This document shows positions 30,686 to 40,699 of a stretch of 41,689 nucleotides of DNA, piece by piece. The stretch is from Entomohabitans teleogrylli (lineage in GTDB: Bacteria; Pseudomonadota; Gammaproteobacteria; Enterobacterales; Enterobacteriaceae). Where the stretch lies: contig NZ_KQ947386.1 in the NCBI RefSeq assembly GCF_001484765.1, positions 1,027 to 42,715 of the forward strand. Reading direction: 5' to 3'. A model generated the notes under the pieces. The model was not told the origin of the DNA. It saw only the letters and a program-made list of their open reading frames with translations, and did not search any database. Position 1 is the stretch's first letter, and the number at the start of each line of letters is the position of its first letter. Both the position numbers and the translations under genes were made by a program.

Positions 30686-30756
30686 ATTTTCCGCCTTGCA
30701 CAGCCTACGCTTCGCCTGTATGATTGCTCGTCTTTTAAGCAACTATTGACACACAC

Positions 30757-32154
30757 ATGAAGGCAAAAGCGATATTACTCGCCTCTGTTCTGCTTGTGGG
30801 ATGCCAGGCGTCGAAGAACGACGTTAACGTCCAGCAACATGCACAGAGCCTTTCTGCGGCAAGTCAAGGTGAAGCAGGCAAGCTCATGGGCCGAGCGAGC
30901 GCCGCGCGATGGATGGACGATGGAACCTTCCTCGCGCAAGATCAAGACCTGTGGAGCTTCATTAGCGACGAGCTGAAGATGGGTATTCCGGAAAACGACC
31001 GGATACGCGAACAAAAACAGAAATACCTGAAAAATAAGAGCTATCTCCACGATGTAACTTTACGGGCAGAGCCGTATATGTACTGGATAGCCGGGCAGAT
31101 TAAGAAACGTAATATGCCTATGGAGCTGGTACTACTACCCATAGTGGAGAGCGCTTTTAACCCCCACGCCACATCACACGCCAATGCCGCCGGCATCTGG
31201 CAGATTGTGCCGAGTACGGGGCGTAACTACGGTCTGAAGCAGACCCGCAATTACGATGCGCGCCGTGATGTGGTGGCTTCCACCACAGCAGCGCTGAACA
31301 TGATGCAGCGTCTGAACCAGATGTTTGACGGCGACTGGTTGTTAACCGTCGCGGCTTACAACAGTGGTGAAGGTCGCGTCATGAAGGCAATGAAAGCCAA
31401 TAAAGCCCGTAGTAAATCCACTGACTTCTGGTCACTTTCGCTGCCGCAGGAAACGAAGCTCTATGTGCCGAAGATGCTGGCGCTGAGCGACATCCTCAAA
31501 AACAGTAAGCGCTATGGCGTACGTTTGCCGACGCCGGATGAAAGCCGCGCGCTGGCGCGCGTGGAAGTCGACAATCCGGTAGATATGTCCCAGCTCGCGG
31601 AAGTGACGGGCATGTCGTTGACCAAGCTGAAAGCGTACAACGCCGGTTTCAAAGGCACTACAGTGGGCACCAGCGTGGGGCCGCAGTATGTTATGGTGCC
31701 GCAAAAACACGCGGCGCAACTGCGTAGCTCACTGGCGTCCGGTGAAATCGCCGCGGTACAGCCGACAGCCAGTATGCTGGCGGATGAGGAAATCACCGTT
31801 ACCCGCAGCAGCGCGCGGACTTACAAAGTGCGCTCCGGCGACACGCTGTCTGGTATTGCGTCGCGTATGAAGGTTTCGACCCGCGATCTGCAGAAGTGGA
31901 ATAACCTGCGCAGCGCGCAGATTAAACCAGGCCAGACGCTGACCATCGGCGGCAACAGCGCAGGCGCAACCCGGCTGGCGAATAACAGTATTACGTACAA
32001 AGTGCGTAAAGGCGATTCGCTCTCCAGCATCGCATCACGCCACGGCGTTGGAGTGAAGGATTTAATGCGCTGGAATAACAGCACCAACAGTTCCCTGAAG
32101 CCAGGAGACCAGTTGACGCTGTATGTGAAAAACAATAATACGCCGGACACCTGA
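30757..32154 (+). CDS. mltD: Membrane-bound lytic murein transglycosylase D
   Basis: A 465-residue outer-membrane lipoprotein that cleaves peptidoglycan glycan strands to 1,6-anhydro ends. The lipobox is LLVGC (Cys16). The SLT domain (about residues 105-240) has the catalytic Glu in LVLLPIVESAFNPHATSHANAAG and the typical AAYNSGEGRV. Two LysM peptidoglycan-binding repeats follow near the C-terminus (TYKVRSGDTLSGIASRMKVS and TYKVRKGDSLSSIASRHGVG). A strong terminator ends the gene. Confidence 0.97.
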   Translation: MKAKAILLASVLLVGCQASKNDVNVQQHAQSLSAASQGEAGKLMGRASAARWMDDGTFLAQDQDLWSFISDELKMGIPENDRIREQKQKYLKNKSYLHDVTLRAEPYMYWIAGQIKKRNMPMELVLLPIVESAFNPHATSHANAAGIWQIVPSTGRNYGLKQTRNYDARRDVVASTTAALNMMQRLNQMFDGDWLLTVAAYNSGEGRVMKAMKANKARSKSTDFWSLSLPQETKLYVPKMLALSDILKNSKRYGVRLPTPDESRALARVEVDNPVDMSQLAEVTGMSLTKLKAYNAGFKGTTVGTSVGPQYVMVPQKHAAQLRSSLASGEIAAVQPTASMLADEEITVTRSSARTYKVRSGDTLSGIASRMKVSTRDLQKWNNLRSAQIKPGQTLTIGGNSAGATRLANNSITYKVRKGDSLSSIASRHGVGVKDLMRWNNSTNSSLKPGDQLTLYVKNNNTPDT

Positions 32155-32166
32155 TGTTCAATGCGT

Positions 32167-32196
32167 AAAAAGGCACCTTTTCAGGTGCCTTTTTTA
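32167..32196 (+). terminator. Convergent terminator between mltD and yafE
   Basis: AAGGCACCT-TTTC-AGGTGCCTT with flanking A and T runs, 13 bases after mltD. Suited to both strands. Confidence 0.85.
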
Positions 32197-32210
32197 TGGG
32201 CGGCGTCTGA

Positions 32211-32975
32211 CTACCTGCGCCCGGACATCCAGATAGTATCGCTGGTGAATGAGCCATCTTCCTGCAGCTCAAAATAGTCCTTCACCTCATCTGCCGCGCT
32301 CTGCTGATACAGACGAATAGCCTCCACCAGCGGTTGCGGGGTTCGCATACGCGCCACCCAACTGGAAAATTCCAGATGCAGGCGATCGCAGGCAATCTGT
32401 TCAATCGCCAGGCCAGCATCATTAAAGAAAGCCCCCCACTGCGCGGCAGAGTAATCGCGAACGTGAGAGGTATCGCGCAGCGCTTCCACGGTCTGCAGCC
32501 AGATATCGCGCAGCACGTGCCCTGGCGACATCACATCCATCAGGATAAACACCCCGCCGGGCTTCAGCACACGCCTGACTTCCCGCAGCGCCTGCCCGAC
32601 ATCGTGCCAGTGATGAGCGGAGTAGCGGCTAATCACGATATCAAACTCCTCGCCGCCAAACGGCAGCGCTTCCGCATATCCCTGGCGGGTGGCTATATTG
32701 TGCAGTCCTTTTTCCCGGGCAGCGCTCGTTACTACTTCCAGCATCTGTGCGGATAAGTCATAGGCCACCACTTCAGCCACCCGCGGTGCCGCCGTAAAGC
32801 TGGCATGGCCGGCGCCGCACCCCATGTCCAGCAGCCTCGCGTTAGCGTAGGGGGCCAGGTATTCGCCCAATCGTTCCAGATCGCGCCCGGCGGCGTGTAC
32901 CTGGCTGGTTAAGTAGGCGCCGGCCCGGGAGCTGAACTGCTGGCTGACATTGTCATGATGGGACTGTGTTGTCAT
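32211..32975 (-). CDS. yafE: YafE, SAM-dependent methyltransferase
   Basis: A 254-residue class I methyltransferase related to UbiE/BioC-type enzymes. Motif I is ARLLDMGCGAGHASF, followed by VVAYDLSAQMLEV, the ALPFGGEEFDIVISRYSAHHW segment and VLKPGGVFILMD. The ATG at 32975 gives MTTQSHHDNVSQQFSSRAGAY, the conserved beginning; the upstream frame to 33041 is not homologous. It lies 68 bases after yafD on the same strand. Substrate unknown. Confidence 0.92.
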   Translation of the reverse strand: MTTQSHHDNVSQQFSSRAGAYLTSQVHAAGRDLERLGEYLAPYANARLLDMGCGAGHASFTAAPRVAEVVAYDLSAQMLEVVTSAAREKGLHNIATRQGYAEALPFGGEEFDIVISRYSAHHWHDVGQALREVRRVLKPGGVFILMDVMSPGHVLRDIWLQTVEALRDTSHVRDYSAAQWGAFFNDAGLAIEQIACDRLHLEFSSWVARMRTPQPLVEAIRLYQQSAADEVKDYFELQEDGSFTSDTIWMSGRR

Positions 32976-33043
32976 GGTGTTGTCCTTGCGGTTGAGAGAA
33001 AGAAAGGGCAGCACGGGTCTGCCCTGCGGCAGACCTGACACAC

Positions 33044-33847
33044 CTATCTTCGTTCAGGTTTGCCGGGACTGAATTCGACGAGTAGCGGATTATGATCGGA
33101 AGCGCGGGTCACCAGCACGGAGGCTTCGGAGACGTTAAGACCGCGATAGAACACAAAATCCAGCGGGCGGCCAAACGCGCGGCGGCGGTGGTCGTCCATA
33201 AAGCGCACCTCACGCAACGACATCTCGCGCGCAAAGCGATACAGGGCGTTCATGCGCGGACGGCTCCAGGTATTGAAGTCGCCGGCCATAATAACCGGCC
33301 CGGCGTGATGGCTAATCTGATCGCCTATCGGCCCCAACTGTTTGCTGTACACATCCACGCCAATACTGAAATTCACCGCATGGATATTAATCACCATCAG
33401 CAGACGCCCATCCGGCAAAGGGTAAACGGTAACCAGAGCGGATTTAGCCAGCCGCAAAATCGGCTCGCGCTCGCGCAGAGGGCAGCAATAGACAGGATGC
33501 GCCGCCGCCAGGGTCATCACACCGGAATGGTGTTGCGGCAAGATAATGGCCGGAACCTGATCGGCGGCCAGGTAATGTGAAGTCGCGAAATTAATCAGTT
33601 CCGGGGAACTCTGCGCTTCCTGCAATAACATCAGGTGGGCGCCTTTCCCGAAATTCTGCAAAACCGACAGCCAGTCAGCACGCTGCTGCTTAAAAATATT
33701 CCATACCAGAATGCGCAGTCTTTCATCACCGGGCAGAGGCTCCCCGGGAGGTAATGCATGACCTGCCGCCCGGAATGGGCCCGGCGGGAGGATACGCTCT
33801 GCGGGCTGCCCCGCGACATAGCGCATCGCATAAGTTCGTTTTCGCAC
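33044..33847 (-). CDS. yafD: YafD, endonuclease/exonuclease/phosphatase-family protein (UPF0294)
   Basis: A 267-residue protein of the EEP fold. Family landmarks: [15 protein letters not shown] (start of domain), [13 protein letters not shown] (metal Glu), [23 protein letters not shown] (Asp/Asn pair) and [16 protein letters not shown] (terminal Asp-His). The N-terminal [23 protein letters not shown] matches E. coli YafD closely. Its activity has not been firmly assigned. Confidence 0.93.
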   Translation of the reverse strand: MRKRTYAMRYVAGQPAERILPPGPFRAAGHALPPGEPLPGDERLRILVWNIFKQQRADWLSVLQNFGKGAHLMLLQEAQSSPELINFATSHYLAADQVPAIILPQHHSGVMTLAAAHPVYCCPLREREPILRLAKSALVTVYPLPDGRLLMVINIHAVNFSIGVDVYSKQLGPIGDQISHHAGPVIMAGDFNTWSRPRMNALYRFAREMSLREVRFMDDHRRRAFGRPLDFVFYRGLNVSEASVLVTRASDHNPLLVEFSPGKPERR

Positions 33848-34048
33848 GTTTCGCTACTGCCCTCTGTGACTTACCTGCCCTTCTCTGCAAGGGCTTATTC
33901 TGTTATAGGGGTTTTAGCGCCCGGTTTCAACGACAGTGACAGCATTTCTCTCTGCCCATGCGCCCCGACCAATGGCATCTTCTGTTTTCCCGTGGTTAAA
34001 TGACAAAATCATCCATAATCCCGGCCGGGATTTGTTGAAGGCGCAAAA

Positions 34049-34957
34049 ATGAAAGCCAGTTCCGATGAGTTGATCACCTTTGTCAGCGTGGTGGAAAGCG
34101 GCAGTTTTAGCCGCGCCGCAGAACAACTGGGGCTGGCCAATTCCGCGGTGAGCCGTACCGTTAAAAAACTGGAGATGAAGCTGGGGGTCAGCCTGTTGAA
34201 CCGCACCACGCGCCAGTTAAGCCTGACCGCCGAAGGCGAACGCTACTTCAGACGCGTCCAGCAAGTTCTGCAGGACATGCTGGCGGCAGAAAATGAGTTA
34301 ATCGAACATCAGCTTACCCCCAAAGGTCTGCTGCGCATTGATGCCGCCACGCCGGTAGTGCTCCACCTGCTGACGCCGCTGATTAAACCGTTTCGCGAAC
34401 GTTATCCGGATATCACCCTGTCACTGGTCTCTTCGGAAACCTTTATCAACCTGATCGAGAGAAAAGTGGATATCGCCATTCGCGCCGGCAACCTTACCGA
34501 CTCCAGCCTGCGAGCCAGGCCGCTATTCACCAGCTACCGCAAGATTATCGCCTCCCCCGCCTATCTTGAACAGCACGGCGTACCGCAAACTGTCGAAGAG
34601 CTGGCAAACCATATTTGCCTGGGATTTTCTGAACCGGTCACGCTAAATCGCTGGCCGGTGGCGCAGGAAGATGGACAACTCTATGAAGCCATCCCGGACA
34701 TTACCTCCAACAGCGGTGAAACCCTGAAACAGCTTTGTCTGGCAGGGAATGGCATTACCTGTTTGTCGGATTTTATGATTAATAAAGAGATGAGCAGCGG
34801 GGAATTGATCGAGATTTTTGTTGAGCAAAGGCTCCCGGTGGAGATGCCTTTCAATGCGGTGTATTACAGCGATCGGGCCGTCAGCACCCGTATTCGGGCA
34901 TTTATTGACTTCCTCATTCAGCAGGTCAATCTGGCGCAACAGGAAAACCCGCTGTAA
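34049..34957 (+). CDS. yafC: LysR-type transcriptional regulator YafC
   Basis: A 302-residue LysR-family regulator. The winged helix-turn-helix occupies residues 1-60 ([24 protein letters not shown]), followed by the effector domain. It matches E. coli YafC along its length, including [20 protein letters not shown] and the C-terminal [18 protein letters not shown]. In E. coli its neighbour is dkgB; here a TetR gene and a catabolic operon follow instead. Targets unknown. Confidence 0.93.
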   Translation: MKASSDELITFVSVVESGSFSRAAEQLGLANSAVSRTVKKLEMKLGVSLLNRTTRQLSLTAEGERYFRRVQQVLQDMLAAENELIEHQLTPKGLLRIDAATPVVLHLLTPLIKPFRERYPDITLSLVSSETFINLIERKVDIAIRAGNLTDSSLRARPLFTSYRKIIASPAYLEQHGVPQTVEELANHICLGFSEPVTLNRWPVAQEDGQLYEAIPDITSNSGETLKQLCLAGNGITCLSDFMINKEMSSGELIEIFVEQRLPVEMPFNAVYYSDRAVSTRIRAFIDFLIQQVNLAQQENPL

Positions 34958-34973
34958 CGCCGCGGCCCCATGA

Positions 34974-35663
34974 TCAGACGTTGTTCTCCGGCGCAGTCAA
35001 TGATTTCAGTAACGCCAGGCTAGCGCTCAGTTCCTGTTTGTGATTGCCCGCCAGCCGCTCCAGCCCGGCGACAATGAATGAAATCAGGTAACTGCAGGCC
35101 TCTTCTTTATTTTCTGTGCTACAAAGTCCTTCCGACAACCCGCCGATACGGTCCACTTCGGAAAAAGTGTTACACATCACGCCGACCATAAAATCAAATC
35201 CCCACTGGATGCTGGCCTCATCCGCTTCGGGCATAGTGCGACGCATCTCCTGCTGGAATACCCTGGCGCCGCCGTCAAACTGCTCCTGCAGTAACGCCAG
35301 GTTATAGCCGAGCAGCGTCGATACAATACGAGCATAGCTGCGCCAGCCCTCACCACCGTTAAGGTGCCAGAACAGGTAGGGCATAACGAAGGCATGAACA
35401 ATTTGCTCAATCTGCAAAGGGCGCTCGTCATTTTGCTGGCGGAAATGCGCCAGCAACTGCAGGCGAGACTGGCTTAACTGACCGATACGGCGCTCGATAA
35501 CAGCATTAAAAAGCGCCTCTTTAGTACCAAAGTGATAGTGCGCCAGCGCCAGTTTAACATCTGCTTTATTGGTGATTTGCCGGATGGAGACAGCGTCATA
35601 GCTGCTCTGGGCGAAAAGCTCTTCAGCGGCATTGAGGATTTTTTCGGATGTCGATATCTGCAT
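34974..35663 (-). CDS. TetR-family repressor of the adjacent catabolic operon
   Basis: A 229-residue TetR-type regulator. The N-terminal DNA-binding domain (about 5-50) reads EKILNAAEELFAQSSYDAVS, then IRQITNKADVKLALAHYHFGTKEALF. The C-terminal ligand-binding part is of the longer, roughly 220-residue type. It is transcribed away from the hydrolase-transporter-BKACE operon, with a 300-base intergenic region carrying two related inverted repeats. It is therefore a local regulator, probably a repressor released by a pathway intermediate. That role is inferred from position. Confidence 0.85.
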   Translation of the reverse strand: MQISTSEKILNAAEELFAQSSYDAVSIRQITNKADVKLALAHYHFGTKEALFNAVIERRIGQLSQSRLQLLAHFRQQNDERPLQIEQIVHAFVMPYLFWHLNGGEGWRSYARIVSTLLGYNLALLQEQFDGGARVFQQEMRRTMPEADEASIQWGFDFMVGVMCNTFSEVDRIGGLSEGLCSTENKEEACSYLISFIVAGLERLAGNHKQELSASLALLKSLTAPENNV

Positions 35664-35892
35664 GTGTGTTCCGTCAAAGCACCTGGCGCTCAGGATACCA
35701 GCGCGCGTGGTGAAGCATCGTCAGCGAATTCATTCTGGCAGGCATTATATAAGCCCCTGGCGCAGGAATGCGTTAAATTTTGTGCGACTATCGTTTTAGC
35801 CGCTAAAAAAGCCAAATTTACCAACATATTAAAAACATTCACCTTACACATCCGGTTAATTTTCGATCCTCTTCACGATCCCGACAAAACAA

Positions 35893-35910
35893 TTTGGACG
35901 ATTGTCTAAA
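35893..35910. promoter_or_regulatory. Putative TetR operator 1
   Basis: TTTGGACGATTGTCTAAA is an 18-base inverted repeat (TTTrGACrA/TyGTCyAAA) that covers the putative -35 element. It shares the TTGGACG half-site with the second repeat 28 bases downstream. Confidence 0.5.
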
Positions 35911-35921
35911 TTAATTATAGG

Positions 35922-35937
35922 TTGGACGTACGACCAA
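35922..35937. promoter_or_regulatory. Putative TetR operator 2
   Basis: TTGGACGTACGACCAA is a 16-base inverted repeat with one mismatched pair, directly after the putative -10 and 26 bases before the first start codon. Its TTGGACG half-site repeats that of operator 1. Confidence 0.55.
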
Positions 35938-35963
35938 TAAATTAATTGAAAACGAGGGACTCT

Positions 35964-36737
35964 ATGAAGATTATCGATCTGAGCGTCGCGATTGAAGACC
36001 ATACGCCCTGTGATCCACCGTCAATGCCCACCCGTATCGACTACTGGGGACATGATAAAGGTGCCGAACATATGCGCCAGTTCTTCCCGACAGCGACAGA
36101 GAAAGACCTGCCCGGCGGGCTGGGCTGGTCCATTGAATACGTCCAGCTCACCACCCACAGCGGCACCCACCTTGATGCGCCGTGGCACTATCACCCGACC
36201 ATGAACCAGGGCGAACCGGCGCGCACCATCGACCAAATTCCCCTGGAGTGGTGCTTTTCCGATGGCGTAAAGCTCGATTTTTCCGACATTCCCGGCGAAG
36301 GCGGCAAAATTACTGTTGAACACCTGGAAGCCGAACTGGCGCGCATTGGTTACACCCTGAAACCGCTGGATATCGTGGTGATTCACACCGGCGCGATGAA
36401 ACACTGGGGTACCGCCGCCTACACCAATGCCGGTTGTGGTATGACCCGCGAAGCAACCCTGTACTTACTGGATCGCGGTATAAAAGTCGTGGGTACTGAT
36501 GCCTGGAGCTGGGATCGTCCGCTATCGCTGATTGCCGAAGAGTTTGCACAAACCGGCGATGCCTCGCTGATCTGGGAAGGTCATTTCGCCGGTATTGAGC
36601 GTGAGTACTACCACATGGAGAAGATGAACAATCTGGACCAATTACCGCCGTTCGGCTTCCGGATCGCCTGCTTCCCCATCAAGATTAAGGCCGCCAGCGC
36701 CGGATGGTGCAGGCCGGTCGCCATGTTCGACCTCTGA
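35964..36737 (+). CDS. Cyclase-family metal-dependent hydrolase
   Basis: A 257-residue protein of the cyclase family (PF04199: kynurenine formamidase KynB, isatin hydrolase and relatives). The metal motif HSGTHLDAPWHY provides His65, His69, Asp71 and His75. A second conserved stretch is VVGTDAWSWDRPLS. Such enzymes hydrolyse cyclic or linear amides and lactone-like bonds with Mn or Zn. It is first in the operon, so it probably generates the beta-keto acid used by the BKACE. The substrate cannot be read from sequence, and KynB activity is unlikely to be its job because no tryptophan-pathway genes are near. The ATG at 35964 has AGGGAC upstream; a TTG at 35946 is the alternative. Confidence 0.85.
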   Translation: MKIIDLSVAIEDHTPCDPPSMPTRIDYWGHDKGAEHMRQFFPTATEKDLPGGLGWSIEYVQLTTHSGTHLDAPWHYHPTMNQGEPARTIDQIPLEWCFSDGVKLDFSDIPGEGGKITVEHLEAELARIGYTLKPLDIVVIHTGAMKHWGTAAYTNAGCGMTREATLYLLDRGIKVVGTDAWSWDRPLSLIAEEFAQTGDASLIWEGHFAGIEREYYHMEKMNNLDQLPPFGFRIACFPIKIKAASAGWCRPVAMFDL

Positions 36738-36751
36738 CGGGAGATAACGCT

Positions 36752-38014
36752 ATGACGCAATCTCATGACAGCGCCGCAGGTAACTCACGGGTGAAATGGC
36801 ACGTGCTGGCTGGCGGCTTTTTCGGCTATATGTTTGACGCCGTAGACATCCTGCTGCTGGCGGTGGCGATGCCGGTAATTATCGCCGACCTCGGTATTTC
36901 AAAAGCCGACGGCGGACTGCTGGCGACCGCGACAATGGTGGGAATCGGGCTGAGCAGCATTGTCGTCGGCTGGTGCGCCGATAACTACGGGCGCCGCAAA
37001 ACCCTGTTCTGGAGCCTGATGTTGTTCAGCATTCTGACGGCAGCGATCGCCTTCACCAGCACCTGGTTTGAAATTCTGGTACTGCGTTTCCTGGCGGGTC
37101 TCGGGCTGGGTGGTGTGTGGAGCATCATTGTCGCATATATTGCGGAAACCTGGCCGCCGAAACAGCGCGGCCGGGCCGCTTCCTTTGTCCTGAGTTCATT
37201 CCCGGCTGGCGCCGGACTGGCGGCGTTTCTCGCTTATCTCATCATCCCCGCCTACGGCTGGCGCGCCCTGTTTCTGTGCGGCGCGGGGGCGATTCTCGCT
37301 GCGGTCTATTTCCTTGTCTTTGTTCCGGAATCCGAAAGCTGGAAAAAGCAGAAAGAGGCGCAGAAAAATAAAGGCGAGAAAGTGCGTATCGGCGAGATCT
37401 TCTCCAGAGAGCTGGCCCGCAACACGCTGCTGGCCACCGTGGTCGCCAGCTTCGGCCTGATCGGCTACTGGGGGTGCACCACCTGGCTACCGCTGTTTCT
37501 GACCCAGGATCGCGGGCTGAGCATTGAAACCATGTCGCTGTTCTTCGTCGTCCTGAATGTGGGCATGTTCATCGGCTATAACGTATTCGGCATCCTGGCA
37601 GACAAAGCCGGGCGCCGTAAAGCGCTGGTGATTTCATTTATCGGTACCGCGATCACCCTACCGATATACGTCAACATGACCGGACACACGGCGCTGCTGG
37701 TGATGGGGCCGGTATACGCATTTTTTACTGCTTTCGTCGGGCTGATGGGATCCTATTTCCCCGAACTGTTCCCAACCCGGGTACGTACGCTGGGGGCCGG
37801 ATTCTGCTTCAACATCGGCCGCGGCGTCTCCGCTTTCGCGCCCTTCGCTATGGGCTTCATCGCCCAGAGCTATGGCCTTACCACCGGCATCATGATTTGC
37901 GCCATCTTCTTCTGCCTCGCCGGGCTAATGATGTTCGCGCTACCCGATATCGACCAGCAAACACAGCCGACTGCCGCCCTGCGGCCTGAAGTTCAGGGAG
38001 AAAACTCAAAATGA
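36752..38014 (+). CDS. MFS transporter, metabolite:H+ symporter type
   Basis: A 420-residue inner-membrane carrier with 12 predicted helices. It resembles aromatic-acid:H+ and other organic-anion symporters: an acidic pair in the first helix (GYMFDAVDILLLAVAMP), the loop 2-3 motif GWCADNYGRRKTLF, RFLAGLGLGGVWS in helix 4 and the loop 8-9 repeat GILADKAGRRKAL. It starts 14 bases after the hydrolase gene, and its stop overlaps the start of the BKACE gene. The likely role is import of the operon's substrate, probably a small organic acid or lactone. Confidence 0.88.
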   Translation: MTQSHDSAAGNSRVKWHVLAGGFFGYMFDAVDILLLAVAMPVIIADLGISKADGGLLATATMVGIGLSSIVVGWCADNYGRRKTLFWSLMLFSILTAAIAFTSTWFEILVLRFLAGLGLGGVWSIIVAYIAETWPPKQRGRAASFVLSSFPAGAGLAAFLAYLIIPAYGWRALFLCGAGAILAAVYFLVFVPESESWKKQKEAQKNKGEKVRIGEIFSRELARNTLLATVVASFGLIGYWGCTTWLPLFLTQDRGLSIETMSLFFVVLNVGMFIGYNVFGILADKAGRRKALVISFIGTAITLPIYVNMTGHTALLVMGPVYAFFTAFVGLMGSYFPELFPTRVRTLGAGFCFNIGRGVSAFAPFAMGFIAQSYGLTTGIMICAIFFCLAGLMMFALPDIDQQTQPTAALRPEVQGENSK

Positions 38015-38841
38015 ATAATAAAACAATTATTACCGTCGCCACGACCGGCGCTTTTCCGACCAAACAAGATAACCCCAATATTCCGCTGACGCCGCAAGAG
38101 ATCGCCGACGACGTCTACGAGTGCTGGCAGGCTGGCGCCGCCATCGCTCACCTGCATATGCGCGACGACGCAGGCAGAGGCACGATGGACATCGAAAAAT
38201 TTCGCGAGACGGTGGCGCTGATCCGCGAGAGATGCGACATCGTGCTCAACCTGACGACCTCCGGCGATCTCAACGCCACCGACGAGACGCGCATGATGCA
38301 TGTGGCGGCGCTGAAACCAGAACTGGCTTCCTACGACTGCGGCTCGATGAACTGGGCGCACAGCGGCCTGTTTATCAACCATCCGGCGTTTCTGGAAAAG
38401 CTCGGTCAGTTGATGATCGACAGCGGCGTGCGACCGGAAATCGAAGTGTTCGACGCCGGGATGTTTTACAACTCGCTCCACTACATCAAAAAAAATCTGA
38501 TTAAGACCCCGGCTTATTACCAGTTAGTGCTCGGCGCAGCGGGAGGAACAGCGGCGACGGTCGAAAACCTGGTCTATCTCAAAAGCCTGTTACCGGCAGA
38601 CGCCCACTGGTCGGCATTCGGCATCGGTCGCGGCCATATGCCGATCCTGCTGGCGACACTGGCGCTGGGCGGACATGTGCGCGTCGGCATGGAAGACAAC
38701 GTCTACTACAGCAAGGGACGGCTGGCGCAATCCAACGCCGAGTTTGTCGAACGGGCGGTGCGGCTGGCGACAGAGGCAGGTCGCGATCCGGCGACACCTG
38801 ATGAAGCGCGCCAGATCCTTAATTTACAGAGGGCTAAATGA
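38011..38841 (+). CDS. Beta-keto acid cleavage enzyme (BKACE, DUF849 family)
   Basis: A 276-residue TIM-barrel enzyme of the BKACE/Kce family, which converts a beta-keto acid plus acetyl-CoA into acetoacetate plus the shortened acyl-CoA. Zn-binding residues are visible in [11 protein letters not shown] (His47, His49), and the third ligand Glu in [12 protein letters not shown]. The N-terminal strand [13 protein letters not shown] and the [11 protein letters not shown] segment are also characteristic. Substrate choice within the family varies widely and cannot be settled here. The start overlaps the transporter stop (ATGA) and its stop overlaps the thiolase start. Confidence 0.92.
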   Translation: MNNKTIITVATTGAFPTKQDNPNIPLTPQEIADDVYECWQAGAAIAHLHMRDDAGRGTMDIEKFRETVALIRERCDIVLNLTTSGDLNATDETRMMHVAALKPELASYDCGSMNWAHSGLFINHPAFLEKLGQLMIDSGVRPEIEVFDAGMFYNSLHYIKKNLIKTPAYYQLVLGAAGGTAATVENLVYLKSLLPADAHWSAFGIGRGHMPILLATLALGGHVRVGMEDNVYYSKGRLAQSNAEFVERAVRLATEAGRDPATPDEARQILNLQRAK

Positions 38842-40019
38842 TGAATGACATCGTGATTGTCAGCGCGGTACGCACCGCGATCGGTAGCTTCGGCGGTTCC
38901 CTTGCCGGGATCAGCACTCCACAACTGGGCGCCATTGTGGCGAAAGAAGCCATTATGCGGGCGGGGATAGTGCCCGGCGCCATAGACGACGTCATTCTCG
39001 GCAACGTGCTGCAGGCTGGACTGGGGCAAAACCCGGCGCGCCAGACGGCCATCAAAGCCGCTATTCCCGAAGCGGTTCCCGCCAGCACGATTAATGTGGT
39101 CTGCGGGTCGGGGTTAAAAAGCGTGATTATCGCCGCGCAGTCGATCGCCGCCGGCGATGCGCAGATGGTGCTGGCGGGGGGTATGGAGAATATGTCCGCT
39201 GCGCCCTATCTGCTGGACAAAGCCCGTTGGGGCTACCGCATGGGCAACGGCGCACTTACCGACAGCGTGCTGCACGACGGGCTGAGCTGCGCCTTTAACC
39301 GGTACCATATGGGTATTACGGCGGAAAACGTCGCCCGGCATTATGGCATCAGCCGCGAAGAACAGGATGAGGTGGCGTTACGTTCGCAGCAACGCGCGCT
39401 GGCGGCGACAGAGCGCGGCGCTTTCAGAGATGAAATCGTGCCAGTGGCCTTCATGCACAAGAAAATGGAACGTATTTTCGACCGCGACGAATACCCGCGC
39501 GCTGACGCCAACGCTGAGGCGCTGGCCAGGCTACGCCCGGCCTTTTCTGAAGCGGGAACAGTGACCGCCGGCAATGCATCCGGCATTAACGACGGCGCGG
39601 CAGCGCTGATTGTGATGTCGGCGCACAAGGCGAAGGCGCTTGGCCTGACGCCGCTGGCGCGTATTCGCGGTTACGCAACCGCCGGCGTCGACCCATCGGT
39701 GATGGGGATCGGGCCGGTGCCTTCGACGCTGAAAGCGCTGGAAAAGGCGCGACTCGGCATCAAAGATCTTGACCTGATTGAAGCTAATGAAGCCTTTGCC
39801 GCCCAGTTTATCGCCGTGGGTCGCGAACTCTGCTTTGACATGGAAAAAACTAACGTTAACGGCGGCGCCATTGCGCTGGGCCACCCGATCGGCGCATCGG
39901 GCGCGCGGATTCTGGTCACGCTGCTGCACGCGCTGCGCGCCCGGGATAAAACCTTCGGGCTGGCGACGCTGTGCGTCGGCGGCGGCCAGGGTGTGTCTGT
40001 CGTGGTAGAACGCCTGTAA
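38838..40019 (+). CDS. Acetyl-CoA C-acetyltransferase (thiolase)
   Basis: A 393-residue thiolase that cleaves acetoacetyl-CoA with CoA to two acetyl-CoA. The nucleophile is Cys89 in [11 protein letters not shown], the His is in [12 protein letters not shown] and the second Cys is in [11 protein letters not shown], all intact. Length and the start [18 protein letters not shown] are typical of degradative thiolases of the AtoB type. The first ATG (38838) overlaps the BKACE stop; a second ATG follows immediately. It serves the end of the pathway. Confidence 0.93.
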   Translation: MMNDIVIVSAVRTAIGSFGGSLAGISTPQLGAIVAKEAIMRAGIVPGAIDDVILGNVLQAGLGQNPARQTAIKAAIPEAVPASTINVVCGSGLKSVIIAAQSIAAGDAQMVLAGGMENMSAAPYLLDKARWGYRMGNGALTDSVLHDGLSCAFNRYHMGITAENVARHYGISREEQDEVALRSQQRALAATERGAFRDEIVPVAFMHKKMERIFDRDEYPRADANAEALARLRPAFSEAGTVTAGNASGINDGAAALIVMSAHKAKALGLTPLARIRGYATAGVDPSVMGIGPVPSTLKALEKARLGIKDLDLIEANEAFAAQFIAVGRELCFDMEKTNVNGGAIALGHPIGASGARILVTLLHALRARDKTFGLATLCVGGGQGVSVVVERL

Positions 40020-40039
40020 GCCATCAGGGAGGAAAAACA

Positions 40040-40699
40040 ATGAAGTCTAAAGTCACCGCCCGGCAGGAAATCACCCGTCACTTTCGCGACGGCATGAGTG
40101 TGATGTTTGGCGGGTTTATGGGACAGGGAACGCCTCCTGCGCTGGTACAAATGCTCCTTGATTCCGGCGTCAGGGAGCTGACGCTGATCGGCAACGACAC
40201 CGGCACGCCGGGAAAAGGCGTCGCGCCGCTGGTAGAAGCTGGTAGAGTACGTAAGGTCATCGCATCGCACATTGGGCTGCATCCGGAAACCGGCCGCCGG
40301 ATGATTAGCGGTGAAATGGAGGTCGAACTGGTGCCGCAGGGCACGCTGGCCGAGCGGATCCGCGCGGGCGGTGCCGGGCTGGGCGGCTTCCTTACGCCAA
40401 CCGGCGTCGGTACTGTGGTGGAAGAAGGCAAGCAGAGAATAACCATCGACGGTCGCCACTACCTGCTGGAAATGCCGCTGCGCGCCGATCTGGCGATTGT
40501 CTACGCCAGACGCGGCGACACAGCGGGTAACCTGTACTATCGCCGCTCGGCAAGAAACTTTAACCCGCTGGTCGCGCTGGCGGCCAGACAGGTCTTCGCG
40601 GAAGTGGCGGAACTGGTGACGCCTGGCGCCATCGACCCCGACAGTATTATGACGCCCGGACTACTGGTCAACGGCGTGTTTCAGGGAGGTATCGAATGA
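40040..40699 (+). CDS. 3-oxoacid/acetoacetate CoA-transferase subunit A (AtoD-like)
   Basis: A 219-residue alpha subunit of a family I CoA-transferase. The CoA-binding segment [18 protein letters not shown] is at the N-terminus, followed by [20 protein letters not shown] and [22 protein letters not shown], typical of AtoD. The ATG at 40040 is preceded by GGGAGG. It overlaps the B subunit by four bases. With subunit B it should move CoA from the BKACE-derived acyl-CoA onto acetoacetate. Confidence 0.92.
   Translation: MKSKVTARQEITRHFRDGMSVMFGGFMGQGTPPALVQMLLDSGVRELTLIGNDTGTPGKGVAPLVEAGRVRKVIASHIGLHPETGRRMISGEMEVELVPQGTLAERIRAGGAGLGGFLTPTGVGTVVEEGKQRITIDGRHYLLEMPLRADLAIVYARRGDTAGNLYYRRSARNFNPLVALAARQVFAEVAELVTPGAIDPDSIMTPGLLVNGVFQGGIE

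Larger units (their letters stand above)
35664..35963. promoter_or_regulatory. Divergent control region of the catabolic locus
   Basis: This 300-base gap contains no gene I can support. A plausible plus-strand promoter is TTGGAC at 35894-35899 and TATAGG at 35916-35921, with a 16-base spacer. Two inverted repeats, listed separately, overlap and follow it. The AT-rich part around 35805-35850 precedes the operators. Confidence 0.45.

Noticed and set aside
35964..36737. Calling the hydrolase kynurenine formamidase (KynB)
   Set aside because: The metal motif is shared by the whole cyclase family, and no kynurenine-pathway gene is linked; the operon context points elsewhere.
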